Below, in pieces: positions 1 to 9,690 of a DNA stretch of 64,000 nucleotides (the first letter of the stretch is position 1; each line of letters opens with the position of its first letter). The DNA is taken from positions 22,078,245 to 22,142,244 of the forward strand of contig OY848917.1 in NCBI GenBank assembly GCA_963693285.1, given 5' to 3'. The DNA is from Xestospongia muta (Eukaryota > Porifera > Demospongiae > Haplosclerida > Petrosiidae). The notes beneath the pieces were generated by a model. That model saw only the letters and a program-made list of their open reading frames with translations, was not told where the DNA came from and did no database searches. Position numbers and translations under genes: made by a program.

Positions 1-108
1 GTGGTATGTATAGGACACGTTAATCATTTTGTAATTATTAACACTAGTTAATTAATTTTGATTTGAGCACATTTTGTTAGTAAAAATTAGATCTGTTGTG
101 AATCTTGT

Positions 109-137
109 GATCCTGAAGATAACGCTTCTTCAGGATC
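109..137. repeat. Perfect 10-bp inverted repeat (hairpin)
   Basis: GATCCTGAAG at 109-118 is followed nine bases later by its exact reverse complement at 128-137. No gene was recognised beside it, so it could be the end of an old element or chance. The rest of 1-300 is AT-rich with nothing recognised. Confidence 0.5.
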
Positions 138-299
138 TCTCTTCCAGTAATCACTGATTGAAGATAATTGTACTAATCCCATCAACAACATAAATCCCAA
201 ATATGCTAGTATATTATCAATAAACACCTTGTCCCATATTTTGTACTATAGGCCTTGCATAGCTTTTTCTTTCATAAACAATATATTGAAGAATGTCTC

Positions 300-670
300 T
301 TGTGAAGAAGAGAAGAAATATATTTAATAGAGCAATTACGTCACACTCAGTTAGCTCATGAAATCAAAACATACCATGTTCAAATTTAAGCAATTATGTT
401 ATACTCAGTTAACTCAAAAAGTCAAAATGTTAGCATGTTCAAATTTGACTCATTATGTCACACTGTTAACTCAAGAAGTCAAAACGTTAGTGTGTTCAAA
501 TTTTAACAATTAAATCACACTCAGTTAACTTAAAAAGTCAAAATGTTAGCATGTTCAAATTTGAGCGATTATGTCACACTCGATTAACTCGAGAAGTTAA
601 AACATTAGCATGTTCGAATTTAAGCAATTATGTCACACTCAGTTAACTTGAGGACACAAAATGTTAGCAA
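300..670 (+). repeat. 58-bp tandem repeat, left block
   Basis: About six head-to-tail copies of a unit of about 58 bp. Recurring words are TTAACTC..GAAGTCAAAA, GTTAGCATGTTCAAATTT and ATTATGTCACACTCAG. Anchors (the GTCAAAA word and its variants) fall near 362, 421, 478, 537, 595 and 653. The block runs directly into the first coding exon of the downstream transposase-like gene. The same repeat returns in the same orientation at 3990-4510, so it probably belongs to the element that carried that gene. Confidence 0.85.
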
Positions 671-671
671 G

Positions 672-3014
672 ATGGCTACTAGTTGTAATGAACCACGTGC
701 TCCAAAGAAAAAGTGTCCTAGGTTGGGAGTACACTTCCAAATGAAGTTAAATTTTTCTAGTAACGATGAAAAAGATAGTTTTCTAACAAGATTAGAAAAA
801 GTCAAGCGCTATTTTTTGTCAAGAAGCTCGCGATCACTCGATAACCATGAGTTACTTCAATGTTTGCTGGATCTGGTGGATGATGAAGAGGACTTTGAAC
901 CTGCTGAAAGTTCAAGGGATGATCATGTCAAGTCAATGCTAAATTGCTCAGGTAAAGTTGTATCTTGTATTATATATTTGTTATTAGCTCATAAAATAGG
1001 GGTTTTCACTGGTAGTACAAATGATAGTCAATCAATGTTTATTTGTGAGAGCAGTACTTTTCATGAGATATCGGTAGGATTGACAAAACCTTGTGACTGT
1101 CGAGCTGTAGCCTGGGTGCTTTCACGATCAGTAAAGGTACAGTTATCTAATTTTGACTTCCTGTATAACAGTTCCATATTGATCAGATTGGACATGTCAT
1201 TTGTGCTGAATTTCATTGTCGAAATTGTATGGCTAAACAATGGTGGGCCAGCTCAAGAGTTCTTGGCTCTCACTATTTAGTTAATCAAAAGTATTCTTAT
1301 TTTGTCTCTGAGTGGTTCGTTATTTTTGTTGTACATGTAGATGCGTTCATGTCTTCACTTGTGCTGGAATTCTGCCATCTCAATACACTCATTTCAACCA
1401 ATTTGCAGGTATTGGCATTGTGGGCAAGCAATACATTAGCTCAGGTACAGTATTGATTATTCTCTGTAATAATATTGTATTCTTTGCATTGATGTAGTTT
1501 ACAAACGGCAACACTATGTCAACATAATTAACTCTTGTACACAGCAGTCTTATGTCGAAAGCAATAGATGAAATAAATTCTTTGCCTGACTATTCAGTAA
1601 ATGGCGAGGTAATTATTGATATCATATTTTATTTAGAATTATAAGTACAATAGTGGGTAATCACGGATGCTCGACATGACTCAACAGCAAATGCCTATCA
1701 CACACATCAGTCCCTTGTCTTTATGGAAGGTTAATGTTTATTAGTATACTTCTTCATTTTTTCATATTTCACTTGTATAGTACACATAAAACTCTAGCAT
1801 GAGTGACTTTATCAAGAAAAGAACACACCATAGCTCAAACAAGAGAGTTGGAATGTACAAAATTGGTTATACCAGAAGTGATTGCTAAAGGTTGCTTCAT
1901 CAAAATGGTATAAAAATACTTCTTTTAGGTTTAAATGTAGTTGAGGTAGCACACGATAATTGTTCTTCAGTAAAGAATTACATCACAAAGGATTTAAATT
2001 TAATAAATTCATATGATACTTGGCATGGTAAGCTTTTTCATATCTCAGCATGACATCATCTTGTTATAGGCACTAAATATGTAGCAAAATCATTGAAGAC
2101 AGTTACAGTTGGAACTGCAAAAAGGGGCTGGTGTAACATGGTTTCCTGAATTGTCAGACAAAAGTACAATTGCCATTCAAAGTAAAAGATAACATTTATT
2201 TCCATAGGAAAAAGTACAAAAGTTCATTTGCACTATTGTATGAAAAATTGTGTCCAGTCACCAATTACTCTTTGAAAAATATTATGAACATCATCAATCA
2301 TTATAATTGTTGATATCATAGGGAAACCATTCAGAATGTCATGATGAATCTGTCTGTTGATGTTCTGGGTATAGCCCATCTAAAATTCAACTAACTTCTT
2401 CAGCTGCAATCAGTGCATGTGAGAAATGTTTGAAGCAGACATCAATTTACAGAGAACCTGAGTCATATTGCAGGGTGAGTTTATATGGTCTGGAGCATTG
2501 CTCATCATAAACATTGTCTTTGTTAGTGCCGTGACACATACTGGGTTGAATCATTTAACCATCAGCTACTCACATACATTCCAAAAAGGATTCATTTTGG
2601 GACAATGACATTTAGAATGAGAATGAATCTTGCTTCTATGGACTGGGTTAGTATATTTTGATTCATTTTCTCTATCAATGATTATGTCATACTAGAATGA
2701 GAATGTACAGAGGACAGTCACCAGTGAACGTTTTGTAGCTGATCTTCAAAGGCCAGATAGATGTACCCTGATGAAGGTCTTAGTAAATAAGTCTTTTGAT
2801 TTTGTTGATGAAATATGGAAAACCTTCATACAATACCATTTCCAAGACCTAAGGTGATTTATCTTTTTATGTATCACCATTGCTAACAATGATTAGACCA
2901 GTGATTGAAGAGGAGCCAGAAGCCAGCATTGATGAAGAAGAGGATTATCTTTCTGATGATGGTCATGAATTGGATGAAGACGAAGTTGAGTGTGAAGATG
3001 AGACAGAATCTTAA
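672..3014 (+). pseudogene. Transposase-like multi-exon gene, decayed
   Basis: Exons joined by short GT-AG introns can be followed on the plus strand. The first five are 672-951, 1000-1130, 1172-1290, 1341-1444 and from 1498, and their phases match. The ATG at 672 (MATSCNEPRAPKKK) gives a lysine-rich, NLS-like start; the ATG at 630 lies inside the tandem repeat. Later exons encode DARHDSTANAYHT, EVAHDNCSSVKNYI, SYDTWH, then CRDTYWVESFNHQLL and YIPKRIHFG, and end in a very acidic tail with TAA at 3012-3014. I recognise this set of motifs from repeated transposase-like genes in sponges, cnidarians and other animals, but cannot name the superfamily. Breaks: a frame change in the fifth exon (the original frame ends in TGA), in-frame TGA after THKTLA and after DESVC, and a one-base shift near 2115-2130. 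It is therefore a pseudogene or an inactive copy. Confidence 0.7.
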
Positions 3015-3047
3015 TTTACAAGATAGTGTCTTTCTTTCATTGACATA

Positions 3048-3053
3048 AATAAA
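3048..3053 (+). promoter_or_regulatory. Candidate polyadenylation signal
   Basis: AATAAA lies 34 bases after the TAA of the transposase-like gene, a typical place for a 3'-end signal. The word is common in AT-rich DNA, so position is the main support. Confidence 0.4.
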
Positions 3054-3299
3054 CAGGAGTTACATTATTATTATTTATAATAGTATTAATAGTTTTTATC
3101 ATTTAGTTATACAGAAGGTTTGGAAATTCACATATGGTACTCCTTCAGGATTTGGAAATCGTCCTCTGACATCCTACAATTGTACATCCAAACGTTATAA
3201 TGTGTAACTTGAAGATAGCCTTACCCTGAGAATGCATTATGGCATAACATCTCTTGTATCATAAATTGTGGTTCTTGTTAATTTATGATCAATGTATCT

Positions 3300-3545
3300 T
3301 GGCTCATTCTAGACCCCCAGCTGGCCAAGAAGGGTCCAAAACTTCCTATATTGTTTGAGCCGCTTAGCCTGATTGTTGAGGCTAGCTTCTGCTGACCCTT
3401 TTAACCAATTGGGAGGCCGTAGGATAATACATTGGTCTAGGTAACAGTGTGGGCAACAATTAGACTCTCCTAGGACTGGAGGATCGAACGTCTCATATCC
3501 ACTAGTGTCTAAATTAGTTTAGAATCGCATTGGTCACTATACTAT
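3300..3545 (-). mobile_element. Possible tRNA-derived SINE
   Basis: This stretch is clearly less AT-rich than its surroundings and non-coding in appearance. On the minus strand it holds GTTCGATCC (about 3483-3491), which fits the Pol III B-box consensus GWTCRANNC. The sequence just upstream (CTAGTGGATATGAGAC) resembles a tRNA D-arm and A-box region. No target-site duplication or tail was identified, so this is tentative. Confidence 0.35.
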
Positions 3546-3800
3546 AAATAAAAGTACTTTTTTTTCTTCTTTTATTTGTAGGTGCTTCACATTTAGAATA
3601 TACAAATTCCAATTTGATTCTTGGATATTTTTTTATTAAATCCTCAATCTCTTTCAAAAATTCTTCTGGAGGATCTTCTGTATACTAGACTTCAACCTGA
3701 ACAGCTACTATAATTTTGTGTTTATGTATATGTAGAAATACCTTCAACTTAGTCTGGATCTCAGCCATAAGCTCTATCTTGTTCTTACATGTGTTTAAAA
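3514..3800 (-). pseudogene. Unrecognised coding fragment, convergent to the transposase-like gene
   Basis: The minus strand reads like protein: ELMAEIQTKLK, then a possible 30-40 nt intron (GTATTT..TTATAG), then VAVQVEV, an in-frame TAG, and YTEDPPEEFLKEIEDLI, KKYPRIKLEFVYSKCEAP and a basic tail TNKRRKK before TAA. The amphipathic, charged composition and the basic tail are unlike the surrounding AT-rich DNA. I do not recognise the family. It lies inside the interval bounded by the 58-bp repeat blocks and faces the transposase-like gene, so it may be a second gene of the same element. The TAG (one base from CAG) suggests decay. Confidence 0.35.
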
Positions 3801-3989
3801 TGACCACATGGCTAGGCTTAGTCAGCTAAATAACACATGTTTTGTATATAAAATAAGTTTTATAATATCCCATGTGAACTGCAATTTTTATTTTGAATAC
3901 ACCCGCCATATTGTGCCCTGGGCACACCCCTTAAATAGTGAGCTGAACGGAAGTGTTTATAATTATTCTTATAGTCCACCTGCTCCTTT

Positions 3990-4510
3990 AACTTGAGAAG
4001 TCAAAACGTTAGCACGTTCAAATTTTAACAATTAAATCACACTCAGTTAACTCACTAAGTCAAAATGTTAGCATGTTCAAATTTGAGCGATTATGTCACA
4101 CTCAGCTAACTTGAGGGCTCAAAATGTTAGCTTGTTCAAATTTGACTCATTATGTCACACTGTTAACTCGAGAAGTCAAAACGTTAGCACATTCAAATTT
4201 TAACAATTAAATCACACTAGGTTAACTCACTGAGTCAAAATGTTAGCATGTTCAAATTTGAGCGATTATGTCACACTCGGTTAACTCGAGAAGTTAAAAC
4301 ACTAGCATGTTCAAATTTAAGCGATTACGTCACACTCAGTTAACTTGAGGGCTCAAAATGTTAGCTTTTTCAAATTTGACTCATTATGTCACACTGTTAA
4401 CTCGAGAAGTCAAAACATTAGCACGTTCAAATTTTAACAATTAAATCACACTAGGTTAACTCACTAAGTCAAAATGTTAGCATGTTCAATTTGAGTCATT
4501 ATGTCACACT
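3990..4510 (+). repeat. 58-bp tandem repeat, right block
   Basis: About nine copies of the same unit as at 300-670, in the same orientation, with the same variants (TTCAAATTTTAACAATTAA alternating with TTCAAATTTGAGCGATTA). The two blocks are direct, not inverted, and bracket the transposase-like gene. Alternation of variants suggests a dimeric unit of about 116 bp. Confidence 0.85.
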
Positions 4511-4513
4511 ATT

Positions 4514-4575
4514 TACTATAATAATCACTAAAATTTAAATTTTAGCATGTTTAAATTGTAGTGATTATTATAGTA
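4514..4575. repeat. Perfect 17-bp inverted repeat at the edge of the 58-bp array
   Basis: TACTATAATAATCACTA at 4514-4530 is matched by its exact reverse complement at 4559-4575 with a 28-base AT-rich spacer. It sits immediately after the last 58-bp repeat and could mark an element terminus (hairpin or MITE-like end). Confidence 0.6.
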
Positions 4576-4712
4576 CTCATTAAATTTGCTAAAATTAGCA
4601 CACAACAGTAGGCTTAATGTACCAGAGAACATTACATTGATTTCAATTCAAACATATCATTACCTTCAAATGCTAATCACAAACAAGAACATGTCAACAC
4701 ATTTACACTCAC

Positions 4713-4817
4713 CATTATTAACTGTACTCTGGGTGCCATTAGCAAGAAATAGAGGAGCAGTGTCAGGTGAAGGGAGTTGGTTCAATAGAACAAGAGGTTT
4801 GTGAAGTTTAATACGTC
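4713..4817 (-). CDS. Probable third exon of unrecognised gene
   Basis: Read on the minus strand this is an open, non-repetitive exon (RIKLHKPLVLLNQLPSP, then DTAPLFLANGTQSTVNN) ending at a good donor, GTGAGT. The acceptor TGTAAG|GA lacks a clear pyrimidine tract. The phase fits: the exon at about 6046-6300 ends with one spare base and this one begins with two. It ends in phase 1, so at least one further exon should lie below 4713, inside or beyond the 58-bp array. Linkage is inferred from phase and composition. Confidence 0.4.
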
Positions 4818-4819
4818 CT

Positions 4820-6040
4820 TACAACAATCCATCCTATAGACCTGAATACAAAATAATGATGTTATCATAGTAACTGAACAAAGTTGCAGTTTGACCTATG
4901 AGTAAATGTTATATCTCAGGTTATCAATATGCTAAAGAAAATGGTTTGCACTATTCAACACAACCTTTGTAACAGTGTTTAGATATCCAAAACTATGACA
5001 ATATCTTCACAAGAAAGGATTATAACAGAAGAAAATAGTATTCTTTGTCTTCCAAAACTACGTGAGGTCAAGAAGTTTCTTATCATTTACATGTGTGCTC
5101 TCCAACTGAAATAAAAAGGTTTGAAACTTGAAAATGCCTTATAAGGCAAAAACCACAACGAGTCAAGGTAAAACAAGAAAAGCTTTAATATGACTACAAA
5201 AACTCTTTAGATGAGACCACACCCACATTTCATTGCTTCATCACATCACGTTTAAAAATCAAAAAATATATATTATTAAAGACTAGAATTGTTTCACAAA
5301 AGTACTTAAACTGAATTATCAAATTAGACAATACCACATTGTTAACTCAAAAGTATTAAGAGAAGAGTTGTGAGAGGTTTATAACATCTAAAACCATTCA
5401 GTCAAGGTTGACTTGAACATTTTATACATGACCTAATGTTAGGCTAAAAAGGTGGACTCTCATTTGCAGCACAATACATAATAATAATTATATATGGACT
5501 ATTGACAAACCACATGACCTTTATTGCTAATACATAGTGAGTGTCAGCAATAAACTCCATGTAGTTAGGCAATAACATACAGTACATACCAGTTATAACT
5601 TATGTCAAACTTTTGAGTCACATGTACCTCAAACACAAGTATACTAGTTAGTACACATGTTCATGGCTCTATCTTCACAAGTGATGTTAGTATACTCATG
5701 TGTGATGTCATATGCAATGTCAGGATACCCACGTGAGAAAAGTAAGTCTGACTTACATGCTTTCCACACGGAAGAAAGACCTTAAATAAGTTATCTAACA
5801 AGTGACTCATGAGTTCAATTTAAGTTGCAAATTGTATGTACTGCATTTGTGGATTGATACCATAGAAGTTCAAAGTGATTTTAATAGTTTTGAGGATCAT
5901 GAATATACTAGTTTGTGCCTTTGGTGTTTGCTGTGTGCTGACAATCATATCAGAATATACTATGATGTCACTTAATCAAGTCTAAGAGCTTTGTCTGCAC
6001 TTTCAATTTCTATGGTACATGTCACAAGAATATATATATG
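4820..6040. other. AT-rich stretch with no recognised gene
   Basis: No exon-like reading frame, RNA gene or strong repeat was recognised on either strand. If the exon at 4713-4817 belongs with those at about 6046-7309, this is its intron. Confidence 0.4.
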
Positions 6041-6045
6041 TCAAA

Positions 6046-6300
6046 TAGTCTTACTTAGTTGATGCTTTACAGTATTTCCTTTGGCAATATCATCAGCTAT
6101 ACTATCACGAGATAAAGAAATTATATCATTATTATCAGCTGTGTTCATATGGTGATCTTTAGAGGTTATATCTAAACCAGTGGACTCAAACATTGTCAGG
6201 GTGTTGACTAGATTCTTCTTCATCAGATAATTGTCCTTCTCTCCTTCACCTTCAGATGGTGTCAGCCTCATCTTCATCATTTGCCTCATCATTTGATTAT
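6046..6300 (-). CDS. Second exon of unrecognised gene
   Basis: The minus strand is open from the acceptor TCACTTACAG|AT to the donor CTAA|GTAAGA. The product is hydrophilic and rich in Met, Asp and Ser: DNQMMRQMMKMRLTPSEGEG, later SRDSIADDIAKGNTVKHQL. It splices in phase with the exon at 7033-7309 (GIVS|DNQMM). There is no membrane segment or recognised domain; it looks like a disordered tail or linker. The ATGs visible here are internal if the splice model is right. Confidence 0.5.
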
Positions 6301-7032
6301 CTGTAAGTGACATCAATAGAAGTTAAAAATAGAAAATATTTCTATAAATCATTGGTTAAGTCTACTTATGTGATATACATTAATTATTATATATGCTTTA
6401 TAGTCCTGTACACATTAAGTTATAAGACTGTACAGTATAGGGAGACTTTCATTTGGTAATAAGGCAATTTAGAAAATTATGAAATATTTTCACTACATCT
6501 TTACAGCTCTAGTCTAGCCTCTTTACTTAGAGGGGTATGGTAGTGCACACGTAGTATCTTCACAAACATTCCTCATGAAAATATATCCTATTGAACCTGT
6601 GCCTGAAAAACAACATTATATAATTGGGTGTGGCTGTAATATGTTTAGATCTAATGCAAGACCTGCAAACAAATTATTCTTTAGAGGTTTCCTACTGGAA
6701 TAAGGCATTTTAGTTCTCTCATTGCATTTGGGTTTGTGTTAAAGGGATCAGCCTCACCAGAATAGCTCTATTCTGTGCCAGTACCTTCCAAAACAATTGT
6801 TCTATAATTTTTTCAAATATAATCCTGTTATTTAAACTTTGTAAGTTGCCAAATTATAATTTCCAAATATGATTTAACAGTTCATCTTGTTATAACATAT
6901 ACAAATACTTAGCAAATTTGTTAATAAGTGGAGGAGGAGAAAGTATGACAATTACACAATAGCTCTTTAGTACATGTACAACGCTCACTTTGTTAGATTT
7001 AGAAAAACAAATTAATGAAGATGTAAGTTTAC
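6301..7032 (-). other. Inferred intron of unrecognised gene
   Basis: AT-rich DNA between two in-phase minus-strand exons, with donor GTAAAC (below 7033) and acceptor ACAG (above 6300). Nothing else was recognised in it. Confidence 0.45.
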
Positions 7033-7309
7033 CTGACACTATTCCCCATTCTTGTTCTAGATGATGTCTTGAAATAGGACGGCCTTCATATTGCATGTCA
7101 TCTTCGTCTAATATCATGGCACGTAACCATCTCCATCCATAAGTATTGTTAACATCCTTGAATATTTCAGCAACATCGATTTCGTCTTCAAAATCATCTG
7201 GAAGTGGATTGCTAAGCTCGGCTACCTGCTCAGCTAACTTTTCTTCCTTTTTGACGCCACGTGCCAGTCTTTTGCACGTGACGTGTTTGGCTTTTAATGG
7301 GTGGAGATT
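7033..7309 (-). CDS. First visible exon of unrecognised gene
   Basis: The minus strand is open and reads KRLARGVKKEEKLAEQ, VAELSNPLPDDFEDEIDVAE, IFKDVNNTYGWRWLRAMI, LDEDDMQYEGRPISRHHLEQ, EWGIVS, then the donor GTAAAC. It is charged and helical, with one Trp-rich core, and matches no family I can name. An in-frame TAG lies just upstream, near 7315, and there is no ATG before Met at 7115-7117. Translation may therefore start there (LRAMI), with the upstream part being 5' UTR/promoter, or a further 5' exon exists. It is divergent from the SH3 gene. Confidence 0.5.
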
Positions 7310-7404
7310 AGAGACCTAGGATTTAGGGCGTGACCGTGCACGTTCTCAGACCGGAGGAAGTGAGTCTGTTGACGAAACTAAACCAGAGGAAATAGAGATA
7401 TCAA
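7258..7404. promoter_or_regulatory. Divergent promoter region with two CACGTG boxes
   Basis: Two palindromic E-boxes, CACGTG at 7258-7263 and 7275-7280, the second overlapping TGACGTG (a CRE-like half-site), lie between a minus-strand gene and a plus-strand gene whose ATG is at 7405. The segment is less AT-rich than its surroundings. Promoter function is inferred from position and motifs. Confidence 0.45.
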
Positions 7405-8176
7405 ATGGCATGTAGGGTTACTTAAAAGAACTGTCTTGCAAGCTCCCTGTATTGGCTTAATAAAATTCACCATAAAGGTGATGTTACAATAGTTTCTACT
7501 TTCATACAGATGATGGAGAGAGCGGTTTCTATGGTGCGTTTGCATCGGAATTAGGCTCTGGAGCAGGAAAAGCTGGCAAAAATTTTGCTCAGTCGGAACC
7601 AGGATGTTCGGCTACTAAAGCAGCCGTAAAAGGAGCTACAGATGCTCCTGCTAAAGATTTAACAAGCCGCTATTTAGGAGGAGATGAGGAATCATCCAAA
7701 CCTGCTCCACAACCAAAACCAAAAAAGCCATCTGTTACAACATCTACCTCGACTCCACTGCTTTCTTCACCATCAATTCATCCACTAGTTATAACAATGA
7801 TGACGATCTTCAAAGGTCTAGAGCAGATTCTTACACTGCCACACGCTCACCACAAAAACCTTCCATTCTTAATCATTTCAAGACGAGCATAACACTAAAG
7901 TCTGGTACCACTTATAAATCAACAACAACAAGACAATCTACAAAACGAAAAGTGTATAAATATGCTCTATCTAGAGAGGCCAATTGGGACCAACTTCCTC
8001 AAGCTATTGCTCTGTATAATTTTCGAGTTGAGATGAAAAGTGACCAGTACCTTGAATTTCGTAAAGGTCAAGTCATTCAAGTGATAACCCGAATGGATAG
8101 TCAAAATGATTGGTGGGAAGGAAGAATAGATGACAGAGTGAGTATTTTTCCAGCAAACTATGTTAAACTAAGATAA
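7405..8176 (+). CDS. Small SH3-domain protein
   Basis: Start: ATG at 7405 (MA), donor GTAGGG at 7412, acceptor CATACAG, exon from 7510; the splice gives MAYDGESGFYGAFASELGSG in frame. A Gly/Ala-rich region (GAGKAGKNFAQSEPG..) and a Pro/Lys-rich linker (KPAPQPKPKKPSVT) follow. The C-terminus is a classic SH3 domain: ALYNFRVEM, DQYLEFRKGQVIQVI, the paired Trp of WWEGRI, and IFPANYVKLR before TAA at 8174-8176. SH3 domains bind proline-rich peptides, so an adaptor role in the cytoplasm is likely; the exact family is not recognised. The reading frame changes by one between the linker and SSTSYNNDDDLQRSRAD near 7780-7800. I found no intron that repairs this cleanly, so it is an unusual splice, a sequence error or a real frameshift. 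Confidence 0.65.
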
Positions 8177-8384
8177 AAACTACAGCTGTCTGTTGAAGTA
8201 GAATTTGTATTGTTTCTATATAATTCTATAATACATCATCAGTCATTCAATATGATAGATGTTAATATGCCTTGTTGTGTTATATTCCATACTCTTTTTA
8301 TTCTTTGTTAACATTAAAATTTTAAGTAAATTAATTTGAAAATTAATAATAGATGCAAAAGGTTAACGGTCCCACTTTGAGTAA
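8177..8384. other. Convergent 3' intergenic stretch
   Basis: Short AT-rich spacer between the SH3 gene (+) and the RCC1 fragment (-), which converge here. It presumably contains both 3' ends. No clear polyadenylation signal was chosen. Confidence 0.4.
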
Positions 8385-9284
8385 TCACAGGTAGCATAAC
8401 ATGTTACTGTTGTGTGGTAATATGAACAAGAAATCGATAATGGTCTCCATTTTCATTTTCACTTGTTTTGGCTCATTACTCTGATACAAATATCAATGTC
8501 CAACACCTTCAGGATGACCCAATCTTCCATCACTACCACAACCCCAAATGAACACAGCTTCATGGCAACAAAGAGCTACACCATGAAGACCACCACATAC
8601 TACTGCAGTTATAATATGTCTGTTGAATTTCACTTTGGGAATCAATGTCGGCAACACCTTTGATTCCTGATCACCATGTCCTAGTTTACCTTTATAACCA
8701 TCACCCCAAGTATACACACCTCGATCTGTAGCACAAACTGTATGAGTATGATGCTCACCTGGTGAACAACTGATGTTAAAGCCATGTGGAATTATCAATG
8801 CTTCAACTATTGTTGGATAGAGTTTATCAGATAAGTCATACCCATGTCCCAAGGCACCATCTGAACCTTTACCACAAGTGTATATTGTACCATTGGTGAG
8901 AATAAGGCCCATATGAGCATATCCTGCACTAACAATAGAAACTCTTCTATCATTTATAATTTGTACAAAAGTGGGTTCATAACGGTCTACACGATCACCA
9001 AGGCCTAACGTACCATATCGATTACATCCCCAAGAATACAGTAATGACTCTCTTGAGATAGCAAGTGTATAATTAAAACCACAACTAACAGAAGTAAAGG
9101 AAACAGATGTTGGTACTTGCTTTGGTATGGACTCAAAGACAGGTTCGTTTGGTAGGCGTTCTCCCATTCCAAGTACACCATGAGTCTTATTATAACCCCA
9201 AGAATAAAGTTTTCCCTTTTTTATCACTAAGCAAGCATGCCAATGACCAGCTGATGCACTCTCAACATCAATAGGTAAACCATG
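8385..9284 (-). pseudogene. RCC1-repeat protein fragment with in-frame TGA
   Basis: Five RCC1-type beta-propeller repeats are visible from 9284 down to 8496: GKLYSWGYNKTHGVLGMGE, SLLYSWGCNRYGTLGLGD, GTIYTCGKGSDGALGHGY, GVYTWGDGYKGKLGHGD and AVFIWGCGSDGRLGHPE, about 51 residues apart. A full propeller has seven. The frame hits TGA at 8493-8495 after EGVGH, exactly where the family usually has Arg or similar, then continues open (YLYQSNEPKQVKMKMETII) to TGA at 8385-8387. Upstream the frame is closed by TAA at 9285-9287, with no ATG or convincing acceptor. RCC1 repeats act in guanine-nucleotide exchange, ubiquitin ligases of the HERC class and other complexes. This copy looks truncated at its 5' end and broken near its 3' end; alternatively it is one exon of a larger gene. 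Confidence 0.65.
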
Positions 9285-9289
9285 TTATA

Positions 9290-9690
9290 ATACTTTGTGT
9301 TTTTACTTATACATTATGAAAGTACCAATGCTTTCTTAGCACTTTAAGTATTAGTGTTGTTTGTACATGTAATGTCTTCTCATAGCCTTTGTTCACTTCT
9401 GTAATTATGTATTTATGTCTTTGAGTTAAGTAATGCAAACAACCTGTCAGTGATATACTGACTTACAGATAAACATTTTGAACAACTCATGTTTAACCAA
9501 TGTAATCATGATTTGTACAGACATCAGATTATAAATGTAATAACAAAAATTACATATTTATTTGTTACTGTAAGTGCTTGTGCTTGTGTTAAAGTTTTTT
9601 GTAAAGTGCTTTGCTCCATTCTCAATATCATGTGATGATCATGTGAAGAGTCATTGTTTGTGTGTCTACTCCAAAGATTATGTAATCACT
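9290..9690. other. No recognised feature
   Basis: AT-rich sequence between the RCC1 fragment and the minisatellite. No exon, RNA gene or repeat was recognised. Confidence 0.4.

Noticed and set aside
300..670. Regularly spaced repeat resembling a CRISPR array
   Set aside because: Repeats are head-to-tail with no unique spacers, and the genome is eukaryotic.
620..805. Minus-strand 61-codon frame over the first transposase-like exon
   Set aside because: It is antisense to a better-supported plus-strand exon and matches nothing recognisable.
672..2474. Repeated in-frame TGA codons as evidence of TGA recoding (selenocysteine or code change)
   Set aside because: The same gene also has frameshifts, the intact-looking Death-domain gene uses ordinary stops, and TGA readily arises from CGA by deamination. 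Decay explains it better.
6041..6316. ATG-started frame MMSLTDNQMM.. as a complete small gene
   Set aside because: The first residues lie across a clear acceptor (ACTTACAG), and phase and sequence join it to the exon at 7033-7309; the ATGs are internal or intronic.
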